A stretch of 64,000 nucleotides of DNA from Candidatus Leptofilum gracile (GCA_016713825.1 JADJOJ010000003.1:248001-312000), one strand, 5' to 3'. Shown: positions 8,823 to 18,330, counted from the stretch's first letter. Notes: a model not told the origin generated them from the sequence alone. Made by a program: numbers and translations.

Positions 8823-9598
8823 TAAACGCCAACGATTACATTCCAGACCGGGCAATGTTCATCTTTGCCCATCCCGATGATATTGAATTTGGTTCGGCGG
8901 GAACGGCCGCAAAATGGGCCAAACACGGCAGCGAGGTAACCTACGTGGTGCTGACCGATGGCAACATCGGCAGCCGCGAAGAAGGGATGACGGCCGAAAA
9001 ATTAGCCGAAATTCGCCGCCGCGAACAGAGTGAGGCGGCGGAGGTAGCGGGCGTGGCGCGCTGTTTGTTTATGGGGGAACCAGACGGCCGTCTCCAACCC
9101 ACCCTCGACCTGCGCAAAAAATTGGTCCGGCTCCTTCGCCAGTACAAACCCAACGTGGTGGTCTGCGGCGACCCCCAATTTTTTTACAGCGATGGCTACA
9201 TCAACCACCCCGATCACCGCAATGCGGGGCAGGTGGCGCTGGAGGCGGTCTTCCCCTCTGGCGATTCGCCGCTGCTCTTCCCTGAACTGGTAGAAGAAGG
9301 GTACGAACCGCACAAAGTGAACTATGTGTACATCTCTTTTGGGCGGCGCGAAGCCAATATGTATATTGACATAACGGAAACAATCGACACCAAAATTGCG
9401 GCGCTGCGCAAGCACGTGAGCCAGCTGGGGGATTGGGACCCGAATGAGCGGATGCGCGAATGGGCGGCTGAATCTGGCCAGCGGGTGGGCTATGCCTACG
9501 CCGAAGGCTACTTCCGCATTACGCTGCAAGAGGTAGAGCTGGAAAAAGAGCCTGCGCCCGAAACGGAGATTGAGGCGCAGGCCGAAGCGGGGGATTGA
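8819..9598 (+). CDS. PIG-L (LmbE-like) deacetylase, second of a tandem pair
   Basis: This 259-residue paralogue of the preceding protein keeps AHPDD near residue 17 and NHPDHR near residue 129, so both copies should bind zinc. It differs mainly in the middle and has an acidic C-terminal tail (VELEKEPAPETEIEAQAEAGD) absent from the first copy. The start overlaps the upstream stop by 4 bp. Because both retain the metal ligands, a heteromeric enzyme or two related substrates are both plausible; sequence alone cannot decide. Confidence 0.88.
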   Translation: MINANDYIPDRAMFIFAHPDDIEFGSAGTAAKWAKHGSEVTYVVLTDGNIGSREEGMTAEKLAEIRRREQSEAAEVAGVARCLFMGEPDGRLQPTLDLRKKLVRLLRQYKPNVVVCGDPQFFYSDGYINHPDHRNAGQVALEAVFPSGDSPLLFPELVEEGYEPHKVNYVYISFGRREANMYIDITETIDTKIAALRKHVSQLGDWDPNERMREWAAESGQRVGYAYAEGYFRITLQEVELEKEPAPETEIEAQAEAGD

Positions 9599-9600
9599 TT

Positions 9601-9669
9601 GGTAATCGGTGAACGGTAATCCGTAATCGGTTCGTTGCTTTTTTACCGATTACGGATCACCGATTACCG
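9601..9669. repeat. inverted repeat, GGTAATCCGTAATCGGT family
   Basis: GGTGAACGGTAATCCGTAAT faces ACCGATTACGGATCACCG across a short T-rich loop, in the gap between two convergent genes. It could end transcription from both sides. The same repeat family appears inside the glycosyltransferase gene (57194-57244) and as a partial copy near 36313-36340. Confidence 0.65.
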
Positions 9670-9670
9670 C

Positions 9671-11065
9671 TTACTGGTTGAGCTGGTACTTGCGCACTTC
9701 GTTGCTGTTGCGGTCCATCACCAGCAGGTCGTTTTCGTCGGTGATGACCATGTCGAAGCTGACGCCGGCAGATTCGAGTGTGGCGAGGTAACGGCCGTTT
9801 CCCTCAAACACCTTAATCCCCCAAAAATCATCCACAAAAATGCGCCCCTTGCCATCCACGGCAATGGCGCGGGGCGAGGTGTAAAACTGGTCTTCCGCTT
9901 CCCCTTTGCTGCCAATCTGGTCCACAAACTGCCCTTCGGCATTGAGCTTGTAAATCGTTTCGCTGCCTAGCAGGTAAATGTTGCCCTCGCCGTCGATGGC
10001 CGCATCCTCCTGCGTGGTGGCAAAGTTGCTAATATTGGCAAACGGGTCGCTGACATCTAGCGTAATGTTGCCCTGGTTGTCTAGGCGCACCAGCCGGTTT
10101 TCGGCAAAAAAGTAAACGCTGCCATCCGGGGCGGTTGCGGCCGTTCTAAAATTCACGAACTGGCTGTTGGGAATGTCCACCGTGCCCAAAAACTCCCCGG
10201 TGAGGCCATTGAATTTTTCGATGCCGCTGTTTTTAATGACGTAGACAGTGCCCTGGCGATCGGCCGTCATGCCCACCATGTACAAATCTTGCCCGGCGTT
10301 CCAGGTAGCCAAAAACTCCCCGGTTTCAGAAAAAACCTGAATGCGCCCGCCGCTGTAATCACCGGTGTAAATGTTGCCCTGGCCGTCGATGGCCAGACGG
10401 CGCGTGTCGTTGAAGAAGCCGGGGCCGGTGCCTTCCTCGCCGCCGATGCGCAGCACCACCTCGGCAAAGCCGGGCTCGGGGGTGACGCCCACGGCTCCGG
10501 GTATCGCTGCCTCAACTGTGGAGATGATGACGGCTATCTCATCCTCTGGATTGCTGGTTTCTAGCTGCGTTTGGGTGATGCTGCTAATGTCTTCAACCAG
10601 GTCTGAAGTGGCCGAGGAGGAAATGAAAAAGAAAGCGCCTGCGCCAGCAAGAATCAGGATCAAAATGGCAACCAGCCCGATGCAGCCGCCGCGGCCGCTG
10701 CTGGTTTGTACCGCGGGTGTGCTGGTGTAGGTAACCATGACCGACTCGGTGTGAAAGTTGGTGCCGCCCAGGTGAATATCTTCGTGCCGTTCGATGGCAT
10801 CGACGACATCTTTGGCCTCTTTTAGCCCCACGTTAAAGGTTTCGCGGAACAGTTTGATGGCTTCAATTTTACGGCCGTTCTGCACCAAATTCACCACTTC
10901 TGCCAGTCGTTCGGGGGATCGTTGGCCGGGGCTGGGTTGGCTGCGCAAACTGTCTGGCACAATGACGGTACTGCCGCAAAAATCACAGCGCACCGTCAGC
11001 GCCTGCGCCTGCGCGTTATAATCCAGCCGGGCCTGGCAGTTAGGACATTCAAAGCTTTGTAGCAT
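9671..11065 (-). CDS. zinc ribbon / L7-L12-like / TM / beta-propeller fusion protein
   Basis: This 464-residue protein has an unusual order of parts. Residues 1-35 form a zinc ribbon (FECPNCQA and VRCDFCGS). Residues about 54-90 (GRKIEAIKLFRETFNVGLKEAKDVVDAIE) resemble the C-terminal fold of ribosomal protein L7/L12. A single membrane helix follows (CIGLVAILILILAGAGAFFFI, about 127-147). The rest, from about 205, is an NHL/SMP-30-like beta-propeller with repeated blades such as LAIDGQGNIYTGD, TAPDGSVYFF, AAIDGEGNIYLLG and IAVDGKGRIFVDD. The membrane helix should place the propeller outside and the zinc ribbon inside. The role is unknown; a sensor or scaffold is possible. It is monocistronic, with a 70-bp gap to the kinase gene upstream. 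Confidence 0.8.
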   Translation of the reverse strand: MLQSFECPNCQARLDYNAQAQALTVRCDFCGSTVIVPDSLRSQPSPGQRSPERLAEVVNLVQNGRKIEAIKLFRETFNVGLKEAKDVVDAIERHEDIHLGGTNFHTESVMVTYTSTPAVQTSSGRGGCIGLVAILILILAGAGAFFFISSSATSDLVEDISSITQTQLETSNPEDEIAVIISTVEAAIPGAVGVTPEPGFAEVVLRIGGEEGTGPGFFNDTRRLAIDGQGNIYTGDYSGGRIQVFSETGEFLATWNAGQDLYMVGMTADRQGTVYVIKNSGIEKFNGLTGEFLGTVDIPNSQFVNFRTAATAPDGSVYFFAENRLVRLDNQGNITLDVSDPFANISNFATTQEDAAIDGEGNIYLLGSETIYKLNAEGQFVDQIGSKGEAEDQFYTSPRAIAVDGKGRIFVDDFWGIKVFEGNGRYLATLESAGVSFDMVITDENDLLVMDRNSNEVRKYQLNQ

Positions 11066-11135
11066 GTTGCGGTTGCCTCCAAATAGCGGAAAAGTTGTTG
11101 GCGGAATTTTAATTTATTTTCTCGGAGAAAATCAA

Positions 11136-12587
11136 TCAACTGGTTGACACAATTTGCAAACCAGGTTGGGGAATTTGCAGGGAAAAAGTGCTGCCCTGGT
11201 TGAGGCCGGGGGAAACGGCCGTTACCGTCCCCCCCATCGCCTGCACCAATCGCTTGGCCAGGTAAAGCCCCAGCCCCATTCCCGGCTTTTCTGTGGCGTT
11301 GCGGCCCCGGTGAAATAGCTCCCAAATTTGCTGAAGATCATTGGGAGGAATGCCAATGCCATCATCGTGAACGGAGATGGTTAACTGGCTGTCAGCCAAC
11401 AAGAGGCTAACGGTGATCGGGTTGGCTTCCGGGGAATATTTGAGGGCATTGTTGAGGAAAACAAGGGCAGCACGGTGAACAAAATCGTAATCGATGGAAA
11501 CGGCCGTTTCCAACTGCCCATCGTAAGTGAAAGAAACATGAGCCGGATCGTTGCACTTTTGCAGCAGCTCCTTTTTTAGGCGCTGCGCTAGCCCGTTAAA
11601 CGGCAGCATCGCCATGTTCGCCTGAAACCCCTGCGCGTACGCCTGGTTCACCGATGAGGCATCTTGCAACAGCTCGGTTAGATACGCAATTGAATCATCA
11701 ATACGCTGGTGAATCGCTTCTTGCTTGGTCGGATCGAACTTGTTGGCATAGCGCGTTAGCAGCTCTACCGAGTTGCTAATTACCGTGAGCGGCGTCCGAA
11801 ATTCGTGCGAAACAGTGGTGATAATTTGTGACTTCATCCGGCTCAGCTCAATTTCGCGCTGGTGCGCCTGGCTTAGCTCTTCCAACAGCGCCTGCTCCCG
11901 CGCCACCGCCTGTTTAAGCCGGTCCCGTTCTTGCATGAGCAGGGTTGTTGCCTCTAACTCCCGCTCCCAGGCAATGCCAAAACCATCAAAATAAGTCCAG
12001 ATGGTGAAAAAAAAGATGCCCATAAAAAATGCCCAGTCGGTGTACAGAACCAAAATTTTGGGTAACGGTTCAGAGAGTTTAGGGAAGGCGGGGGCAAACT
12101 GAATGAGGCCAAGGGTCAGCGCCCAGCTGCTAAAAAGAAGCGTCACCACGCTAATCAGAAAAGCAAAAAGGCCTCCCTTTTGCCCCAGCAGCAAGGTGGT
12201 CATCACCACAAAGGCGAACAAAACGGCCAGCGTCAGTTCGGTAAACCCTTGCACCAGGCTAGAAAAGAAATAAAGGTAAGCAATGATGACCAGTGCCGTA
12301 CTGCGGATGCGGTAATCAATGGGCCGCCGAAAAGCGAGATAGATCACCGCGCCCAACGCCAGATTGCCGGTGAGAATGCCTGCCCAATTTCTATCTTGCC
12401 ATAACGCCCAGGTGCCCACCGAGACCGAAACCAATCCAAGGAGGGCGCAAAGGCGCAGCAGCACCGTCACAATGCGCTCCCGAATGGCGCTTAAAATGTG
12501 GGCTGTGTTGGTTTGCAGTGAAAATTCCAATTCAGAGATGAGCAGCAGCTTTTTGATAGCGTGTTGAATTTGGGTCATGAAAGGCAT
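11136..12587 (-). CDS. membrane histidine kinase, no adjacent regulator
   Basis: This is a 483-residue sensor kinase. About six membrane helices occupy residues 40-205, then a coiled coil (ATTLLMQERDRLKQAVAREQALLEEL) leads to the dimerisation domain with the phosphorylated His in SHEFRTPL. The ATP-binding domain shows the N box NNALKYSP, G1 box DDGIGIP and G2 box GMGLGLYLAK. The start is taken at the ATG at 12587, which follows the upstream transglutaminase stop by one base (TAAAATG), indicating an operon and probable translational coupling. No response regulator lies nearby, so its partner is elsewhere. The membrane part has no recognised sensory domain. Confidence 0.9.
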   Translation of the reverse strand: MPFMTQIQHAIKKLLLISELEFSLQTNTAHILSAIRERIVTVLLRLCALLGLVSVSVGTWALWQDRNWAGILTGNLALGAVIYLAFRRPIDYRIRSTALVIIAYLYFFSSLVQGFTELTLAVLFAFVVMTTLLLGQKGGLFAFLISVVTLLFSSWALTLGLIQFAPAFPKLSEPLPKILVLYTDWAFFMGIFFFTIWTYFDGFGIAWERELEATTLLMQERDRLKQAVAREQALLEELSQAHQREIELSRMKSQIITTVSHEFRTPLTVISNSVELLTRYANKFDPTKQEAIHQRIDDSIAYLTELLQDASSVNQAYAQGFQANMAMLPFNGLAQRLKKELLQKCNDPAHVSFTYDGQLETAVSIDYDFVHRAALVFLNNALKYSPEANPITVSLLLADSQLTISVHDDGIGIPPNDLQQIWELFHRGRNATEKPGMGLGLYLAKRLVQAMGGTVTAVSPGLNQGSTFSLQIPQPGLQIVSTS

Positions 12588-12588
12588 T

Positions 12589-14850
12589 TTAGGCTCTTTG
12601 GTTGGCAAAAAGTCTGACGACGCGCAGCAGCCACAACGGCCGTTTCACCCGCCGCCAGCTTTCCCATGCCTGAATTTGGCCCGATTGGGTATCCCCCGCA
12701 TAGCGCCGCCGCACGTACAGCGCCGTCAGCCGGGCCAGGTGGGGGTGGATGGGTGCCAGCCAGCGAGCCAGCCGGGGGGAACGGCCGTATCCCGCCAAAA
12801 ATTGCTCAAACGTCGCCAAAAACTCCTGAGGCGTCTGGCTGGGTTGGGGCGATTGGCCCAATTGGGTTGCCTGCTGCTGGAAACGGCCGTAACTCCACAA
12901 AACCGCATCTGCCCCGGCGGGCAGCTGGCCGCGCCGCCACAGCCAGTAGACAAAGCCAGCCATTGCTACGCTCAGCAGAATCAGCCAGGGGAACGGCCGT
13001 TCCGCTTCCACCTCCGGCACGGGCGGCAGCGTCAACGATTCTGCCTCGGTTTGGGCAAAATCGGGCGGGGCAAATTCCGGTGGCTGGTTGCTGAGCGGGG
13101 TGGGGGCGCTGTGTGGACTGCGAAAAGCGGCCGTTGGCTCAAACTCCACCCAGCCAAATTCGGCAAAATAAACCTCCGCCCAGGAGTGGCCGTTGATTTG
13201 GTACACCGTTTGTACGCCGCTGTCGTCTGGCGGCTGAGGCAGGTAGCCCACCGCCAGCCGGGCGGGCAGCCCCACCGCGCGGGCCAGCACCACCATCGCC
13301 GAGGCGTAAAAATCGCAGTAGCCCGCCTGCTGCTCAAACAAAAAATAATCCACCGGATCGGCGCTGCGCGGCGGGCTGTCTACCTCCAGCGAGTAGGGGT
13401 ACTGCCGCAAAAATTGCTCGATGGCCCGCGCCTGGTCGTACGGATTGGCCTGGTCGCCCGCAATTTCCTGCGCCAAATCGCGCACCCGCTGCGGCACAGA
13501 ACTGGGCAGGGCGGTGTAGCGGGCCAGAATGGCGGGCGGAATGTTGGTTACGGCCGTTCCCCGCAACATCTCTGGCGTCGCCTGCGAAACCTGGGTCAGC
13601 GCGGTGTAAAGCGGCTCCTCGCTGTTCACCCGCACCAAATCGGTTTGGCCGCGCCAGACGGCCCGGCTGGGCTGGCTGAACTGCACCGGCAAGCCCAGCG
13701 TGTAGCGCGTTAGCCGCTCATCCAGCCGCCACTGCACCGTTTGCAAGACGCTGGCGGTGGCTTGCACAGTCGGCAGGGCAAGGGGCAGATTGGCCGCCAG
13801 CGGCTCGGTGCGCTCCTCAGACAGCGCCCAGCCGCGCCCGGTGTAGACGTCGTAGCTCATGCCTCGCCAATGCACCCCGGCCAGATTGGCGTCGGTTTGC
13901 ACAACGGCCGTCATCACCACTGTTTCGTACAGCTCTGGGGCGTTTTCCAGCAAAAAGCTGCGGGGCAAAATGCCGCTGCCGCCCACGCCGTCGGCCCCGC
14001 GTGGCTGGCCGCCGCGCCCGTCCACGCCGCCAAAGGCGCGTTCCAGCGCGGCTTCTGCCTGCTGCACGGCGGGCTGCGCCTGAAAGCGCTGCACAATGGC
14101 CCGAATGCTGAAGCTGGGCAGCAGCAGGGCCAGCGCCAGCAGCACGGCGGCAATGCCCACAGCGTGCAAAACCAGGTCCAGCCGCACTTCATCGGAGTAA
14201 TCGACCTGGTTGGCTTCCCACTCATCGGCCAGGGCGGTGAAATGCATGAGGGCGGTGAGAACGGCCGTTAACCCCACAAACAGCCCCAGCCACCAAATCT
14301 GCCCGCCGCCAAAGTAGCCGTTGAGCGCCAGCGCCAGACCCAGCGCCAGCAGCCCGGCAAACGGGCGATGATGGCGAAACAGCTGCCAGCTGGCATACGC
14401 GGTGAGGCAATAGCCCAGCAGCGCCAGCCCCAGGGCAAAAATAATCGTTTCCTGGCTGGTTTGGTTGCTGAAGACGGCCGTTCCCCAACTGGCAACCCGG
14501 TCTAAAAAGAGCGCCCCGTTTTGCAGCCAAAACGGCCGCAGGGTGGCCCAACCGCCGCCCAGCGCTGCCCAGGTCGGCCACAAATTGGCCGTACCCACGA
14601 TGGCAATCAACGCCCCGTAAGCAGTGATCAAAAGCCAGGCGGGCAGGGTGGGCAACGGCCGTTTGGCCAGCACGCTCCCCAGCAGCAGCCCGCCCAGCGC
14701 GGCGGGAATCACCACCCCATCCTCCGGCACCCAGGCGATTTCTAGAACGGCCGTAATCACGCAAGCCACAATCGCCAGCAGCAGCAGCAGCGGCAGCCAT
14801 CCCTCACGCGGCTTTACCCGCCGGATTGCCCAATTCAATGCGTATGTCAC
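12589..14850 (-). CDS. transglutaminase-like membrane protein (TgpA/DUF3488 type)
   Basis: This 753-residue protein has seven or so N-terminal membrane helices (residues 1-240), an external region with a transglutaminase-like cysteine protease fold, another membrane helix (FPWLILLSVAMAGFVYWLW, near 640) and a cytoplasmic tail like DUF4129. The catalytic Cys is in QAGYCDFYASAMVVLAR near residue 515, the His in NGHSWAEVYF, and the Asp position is in the following FGWVEFEPT segment. Relatives (TgpA, COG1305) often sit with MoxR and DUF58 genes; here the partner is a histidine kinase one base downstream. The substrate is unknown. Eight ACGGCCGT octamers fall within this gene, among the densest in the window. 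Confidence 0.9.
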   Translation of the reverse strand: MTYALNWAIRRVKPREGWLPLLLLLAIVACVITAVLEIAWVPEDGVVIPAALGGLLLGSVLAKRPLPTLPAWLLITAYGALIAIVGTANLWPTWAALGGGWATLRPFWLQNGALFLDRVASWGTAVFSNQTSQETIIFALGLALLGYCLTAYASWQLFRHHRPFAGLLALGLALALNGYFGGGQIWWLGLFVGLTAVLTALMHFTALADEWEANQVDYSDEVRLDLVLHAVGIAAVLLALALLLPSFSIRAIVQRFQAQPAVQQAEAALERAFGGVDGRGGQPRGADGVGGSGILPRSFLLENAPELYETVVMTAVVQTDANLAGVHWRGMSYDVYTGRGWALSEERTEPLAANLPLALPTVQATASVLQTVQWRLDERLTRYTLGLPVQFSQPSRAVWRGQTDLVRVNSEEPLYTALTQVSQATPEMLRGTAVTNIPPAILARYTALPSSVPQRVRDLAQEIAGDQANPYDQARAIEQFLRQYPYSLEVDSPPRSADPVDYFLFEQQAGYCDFYASAMVVLARAVGLPARLAVGYLPQPPDDSGVQTVYQINGHSWAEVYFAEFGWVEFEPTAAFRSPHSAPTPLSNQPPEFAPPDFAQTEAESLTLPPVPEVEAERPFPWLILLSVAMAGFVYWLWRRGQLPAGADAVLWSYGRFQQQATQLGQSPQPSQTPQEFLATFEQFLAGYGRSPRLARWLAPIHPHLARLTALYVRRRYAGDTQSGQIQAWESWRRVKRPLWLLRVVRLFANQRA

Positions 14851-14867
14851 AATGCGTCCAAATAGCC

Positions 14868-14900
14868 AGGGGGGCTTTAGCCCCAGCTTTAGCCCCAGGG
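14868..14900. repeat. short palindromic repeat GGGGCTTTAGCCCC
   Basis: A GGGGCTTTAGCCCC palindrome is followed by another AGCTTTAGCCCC half copy just upstream of the transglutaminase operon start and 2 bp from the stop of the FAD oxidoreductase gene. It may act as a weak hairpin between the two genes. Confidence 0.45.
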
Positions 14901-14901
14901 A

Positions 14902-16089
14902 TTAAATGATTTTTTGTTTGTTTTCAAACACGGGCGCGTTTTCCAAAATGCGGCGCGGCGAAAAGATGGAGAGGTCGAGCGTGGGCGGCAGGCCCAAAAT
15001 GCACTCGGCCAGGTAGCGCCCCACGGCGTGGCACTGCTGAAAGCCGTGCCCCGAGAAGCCATTCACCAGATAAAATCCGCGCAGCCCCGGCCATTCGCCC
15101 AAAATGGCGTTGCCGTCGAAACTGTTGACGGCGTAGATGCCCGCCCAGCCATCCACGAGGCGCAGCGAGTCGAAAGCGGGCAGGAACTCGGCCAGCTCTG
15201 GCCAGATGCGCTCCTCGAATTTGTAGCGCTGCCAGCTGAAATCGGTGGTGGTGATGGGGTCGTCGGGGTAGGAGTGGGCGGTCATGAAGGTGCCGTGCCC
15301 TTCGTGGATGAGGTAGGTGCCGGAGGGGAGCAGCAGCAGGGGGAGGATTGTGTGGGGTTGAACGGCCGTTTCCACAATGTACACCTGGCGCATCACTGGT
15401 TGCATCGGCAGCTCTACGCCGCAGGTGCGGGCGATTTTTGTGCCCCAGCCGCCCGCACTGTTCACCACCACGCCCGCGCTGAGCAGCTCCCCATTTTTGA
15501 GCTGGACGCCGGTAACCTGGTTGGATTGGTGAAGAACGGCCGTAACCTCCGCCTCGATCAGATCTGCCCCCAGCGACACCGCCTTCTTTTTGTACGCTTC
15601 TAGCACCGCCTGGGGCAGCATGGTGCCATCTGTGCGGCCAAACGTTGCCCCCACAAACAGCCCATCCTCGGTGTTGAGCAGTGGGTAGACTGCTTTTGCC
15701 TCTTCCGGCGTCAGCCAGGCCACCTCGCCGCCCAGGCTTTGCTGCAACGCCAGCCCCGCCTCCACCTCGGCGCGGCCCGCCTCGTCGGTGAGGAACAAAT
15801 TGCCCTGCTGCCGGAACCCAATTTCCGGCTTCTGGCCGTCCACCGCCATCTCCTCGGCAAAGGTTTTGAGCACCTCCAGGGCGTACAGCGACATCTGGAT
15901 GTTTTCCTTGACGTTGAACTGCACCCGGCTGTTGCCATCGGACAAAACGGTGGAGGAGAATTCGTAGCTCAAATCTTTCTCGATGAGGGCGATTTTGAGC
16001 TGGCTATCGCGGCGCAGCAGGTTGGTGGCAATGGCGCAGCCCATCACCCCCGCGCCCACAAAGATGACATCATACGATTGGTTATTCAC
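14902..16089 (-). CDS. FAD-dependent oxidoreductase, DAO (sarcosine oxidase beta-like) family
   Basis: This 395-residue flavoenzyme begins with a Rossmann FAD-binding motif, VIFVGAGVMGCAIA (residues 9-22), and the acidic end of beta-2 (LIEKD). It ends with the conserved second flavin region (GWAGIYAVNSFDGNAILGEWPG and GFYLVNGFSGHGFQQCHAVGR). The pattern suits the DadA/SoxB/glycine oxidase family, which oxidises secondary or primary amines and releases H2O2 or passes electrons onward. RVQFNVKENIQ near residue 55 lacks the His often used for covalent FAD. No aminomethyltransferase or other soxABDG gene is adjacent, so the substrate is open. Confidence 0.88.
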   Translation of the reverse strand: MNNQSYDVIFVGAGVMGCAIATNLLRRDSQLKIALIEKDLSYEFSSTVLSDGNSRVQFNVKENIQMSLYALEVLKTFAEEMAVDGQKPEIGFRQQGNLFLTDEAGRAEVEAGLALQQSLGGEVAWLTPEEAKAVYPLLNTEDGLFVGATFGRTDGTMLPQAVLEAYKKKAVSLGADLIEAEVTAVLHQSNQVTGVQLKNGELLSAGVVVNSAGGWGTKIARTCGVELPMQPVMRQVYIVETAVQPHTILPLLLLPSGTYLIHEGHGTFMTAHSYPDDPITTTDFSWQRYKFEERIWPELAEFLPAFDSLRLVDGWAGIYAVNSFDGNAILGEWPGLRGFYLVNGFSGHGFQQCHAVGRYLAECILGLPPTLDLSIFSPRRILENAPVFENKQKII

Positions 16090-16140
16090 GGCAGAAATCC
16101 TTTTAAAAATCTGCTTCCAAATGGCCGCAGTTTGGGGCGT

Positions 16141-16272
16141 CGCCTCGGCGCTTCGCGCCTGGCGACGCTAGTGTGAGGTGGGTTTATTCAGTTTTTGGGT
16201 GGTGGAACCCACCTGAAAACTGAATAAACCTTAAAATCCCCCCGCACGAGGGCGCTTCGTGCCTCGTGCGGG
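16141..16272. repeat. three consecutive hairpin repeats
   Basis: Between sppA and the FAD oxidoreductase lie three unrelated inverted repeats: CGTCGCC...GGCGACG (16138-16167), a 16-bp pair GGTTTATTCAGTTTTT / GAAAACTGAATAAACC (16181-16230), and CCCGCACGAG/CTCGTGCGGG (16241-16272). No gene is present. Any of them could end the sppA transcript, which runs toward this region. Confidence 0.6.
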
Positions 16273-16308
16273 CATAAGTGCGTTTTTATCTGAAGGCTTA
16301 CGACTCCC

Positions 16309-18177
16309 CTAAATCTTGATGGCATAGGGTAGCAGAAAGAGTGGTTTGTTGTTGAACGCTTCCAGGTGGTCTGGGGCCAGCAGCTTGCCTACCGTTTCGG
16401 CAATCTCAAACGGCTGGGGGGTGAGGTAGCGCGTGTTTTTGGCGAACAGGTTCACCACGGGGATGTCGTGGCTGGCGGGGTCGGGCAGGTTGGCCAGCTC
16501 GGCCAGTTTGTGTATGGCGTCGATGAAGTCGCCGTGGCTGTCTACCAGCTTGTGGCCCAGGGCTTGACGTCCGGTCCAAACACGGCCGTTGCAAATCGCA
16601 TCCAGCTCGTCGTAGGGCAAATCGCGCCCGGTGGCCACCACCTGCTTAAACTGCTCATAGCTCTCCACAATGGCGTTGTGAAACGCTTCCCGCTCCTCAT
16701 CCGACAGGGGGGCCATGCCGCTGAACAGGTTGGCCCGGCTGCCGCGATCCAGCCCCACGCGGTTGATGCCGATCTTGTTGTACAGCGCTTGTGTTTGCAG
16801 CCGCAGGGCAAACACGCCAATTGAGCCAGTAATGGTGAGCGCCTGGCTCATGATATGTTTGGCGTAGGCGCTGACGTAATAGCCGCCAGAAGCGGCCGTA
16901 TTGCCCATGTACACCAGCACCGGTTTTTTCTGGCTCAGCCGCTGAATCTCCCGGCCAATCAGGTCAGAGGCCAGGGCGGAGCCGCCGGGGGAATCTACGT
17001 GGAAGATGAGCCCGGCCATGTTGTCTAGCTGTTCGGCGCGGCGCAGCAGGTAGACCAGCGTTTGCTCGCCTGCCGTGGCCCCGCCAATCAGCGGAATGGG
17101 CAGGTCGATGGGCGGGTTTTGGCTGCTGCCCATCGAGATGGAGCCTTCCAAACTCACAACGCCGATAAATTTGCGGCTGCGCCGCCGCGATTTTTCGTTG
17201 AGCAACGGGAAGGCTTTATCCCAGTCCAGGAGTTTCGCTTTTGGTTTTTCCGGGTTATTGGCTGGCTGGGCGTCGTCTTGAGGGGATTCGGCCGTTTCGG
17301 CTGCTTCTTTTTCGCTTTTTTCTATTTCCTCGTCAGCCTCTTCGGCTTCTTCACGTACTGCCAGCAAGGTTTCTAGCTCGTCCTGGTAAGCCACGTCATC
17401 TACCAGCCCGGCGGCCAGCGCCGCTTCGGCCGACAGGGGTACCTGGTTCATGAGGTCCTGGATTTGGCTTTGGGTCATGGAACGGCCGTCGGCAAAAGCG
17501 GCCGTAATCTGGTCGTACAAATCATCCAGCAGCCAGGTCATCTGCTCCTGCTGCTCTGGCGTGATGCCATCTTTAATGAAGGTATTGGGCGCAGATTTGT
17601 AGGGCGAAATTTGCACCGCCTCGACGTCGATGCCCACTTTTTCCAGGGCAGGCTTCAAAAAAGTGACTTCCGAATGCAGGCCAAACGCTTCAAACGAGGC
17701 GGAGGGGGGCACGATGATGCGGTCGGCGGCGGTGGCCAGGTAGTAGTGGCGCAAATCCAGGTACGGCGTGTACAACACCACCGTCTTGCCGGCCTCTTTT
17801 AGGCGCATCAGCGAGCGCCGTAAATTTTGAATGGTGGCAGAACCGCTGCCAATGCCATTACAGATGATGAGCACGCCGCGCACATTATCGGCGTCGGCGA
17901 TGTAGGCCAGCCATTCGTTGATCTGCTCGATGCTGAGGTTGGGGGCGGGCAGGGGGAGCTGCCGCTCGATGAAGCTGCGCGGCGGTTCGGCCCGTTCAGG
18001 CAAAGTGCCGCCCAACTCCAGGACGACGTAATCGATTTGGGCGTGCCGGATTTTCCGCCAACCGTTGCGCAGGGAAACGGCCGTTTGCCGCCACGCATTG
18101 CCCAAATCTTGCCAAACCTGCTTCAGTTCATTGCCCAGCTCAGTTAAAAAATCGTTGTTTTGCTCAGAATCAGTCAT
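16309..18177 (-). CDS. sppA: signal peptide peptidase SppA, long form
   Basis: This 622-residue protein (start at MTDSEQNN, 18177) is the double-domain form of SppA, a membrane serine protease that removes leftover signal peptides. The second domain carries the nucleophile Ser in AASGGYYVSAYA with the oxyanion motif SPGGSALAS. The N-terminal domain carries the general-base Lys in SPYKSAPN, the Ser-Lys dyad being split between domains as in the E. coli enzyme. A low-complexity acidic linker rich in Glu/Ala (about residues 325-370) separates the two halves and is longer than usual. A clear N-terminal membrane anchor is not obvious, so attachment may be peripheral. The gene is monocistronic. Confidence 0.92.
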   Translation of the reverse strand: MTDSEQNNDFLTELGNELKQVWQDLGNAWRQTAVSLRNGWRKIRHAQIDYVVLELGGTLPERAEPPRSFIERQLPLPAPNLSIEQINEWLAYIADADNVRGVLIICNGIGSGSATIQNLRRSLMRLKEAGKTVVLYTPYLDLRHYYLATAADRIIVPPSASFEAFGLHSEVTFLKPALEKVGIDVEAVQISPYKSAPNTFIKDGITPEQQEQMTWLLDDLYDQITAAFADGRSMTQSQIQDLMNQVPLSAEAALAAGLVDDVAYQDELETLLAVREEAEEADEEIEKSEKEAAETAESPQDDAQPANNPEKPKAKLLDWDKAFPLLNEKSRRRSRKFIGVVSLEGSISMGSSQNPPIDLPIPLIGGATAGEQTLVYLLRRAEQLDNMAGLIFHVDSPGGSALASDLIGREIQRLSQKKPVLVYMGNTAASGGYYVSAYAKHIMSQALTITGSIGVFALRLQTQALYNKIGINRVGLDRGSRANLFSGMAPLSDEEREAFHNAIVESYEQFKQVVATGRDLPYDELDAICNGRVWTGRQALGHKLVDSHGDFIDAIHKLAELANLPDPASHDIPVVNLFAKNTRYLTPQPFEIAETVGKLLAPDHLEAFNNKPLFLLPYAIKI

Positions 18178-18330
18178 GCACTGCCTCGAAATGTTTACCA
18201 CAGAGGGTTGTTTGCTTAAACGGTGAGCAAATGATAGCGGATAAATGAAGACGGTACAATTTGCCGTGAGCAGACTGGTTAAGGTTTTGTTAACGGGTGG
18301 GATTTTGTTGTCAGACGGCCGTTCCCCCTG

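Noticed and set aside
12577..13713. 378-residue plus-strand open frame
   Set aside because: It is the antisense shadow of the transglutaminase gene; Arg/Gln/Pro-rich and without motifs.
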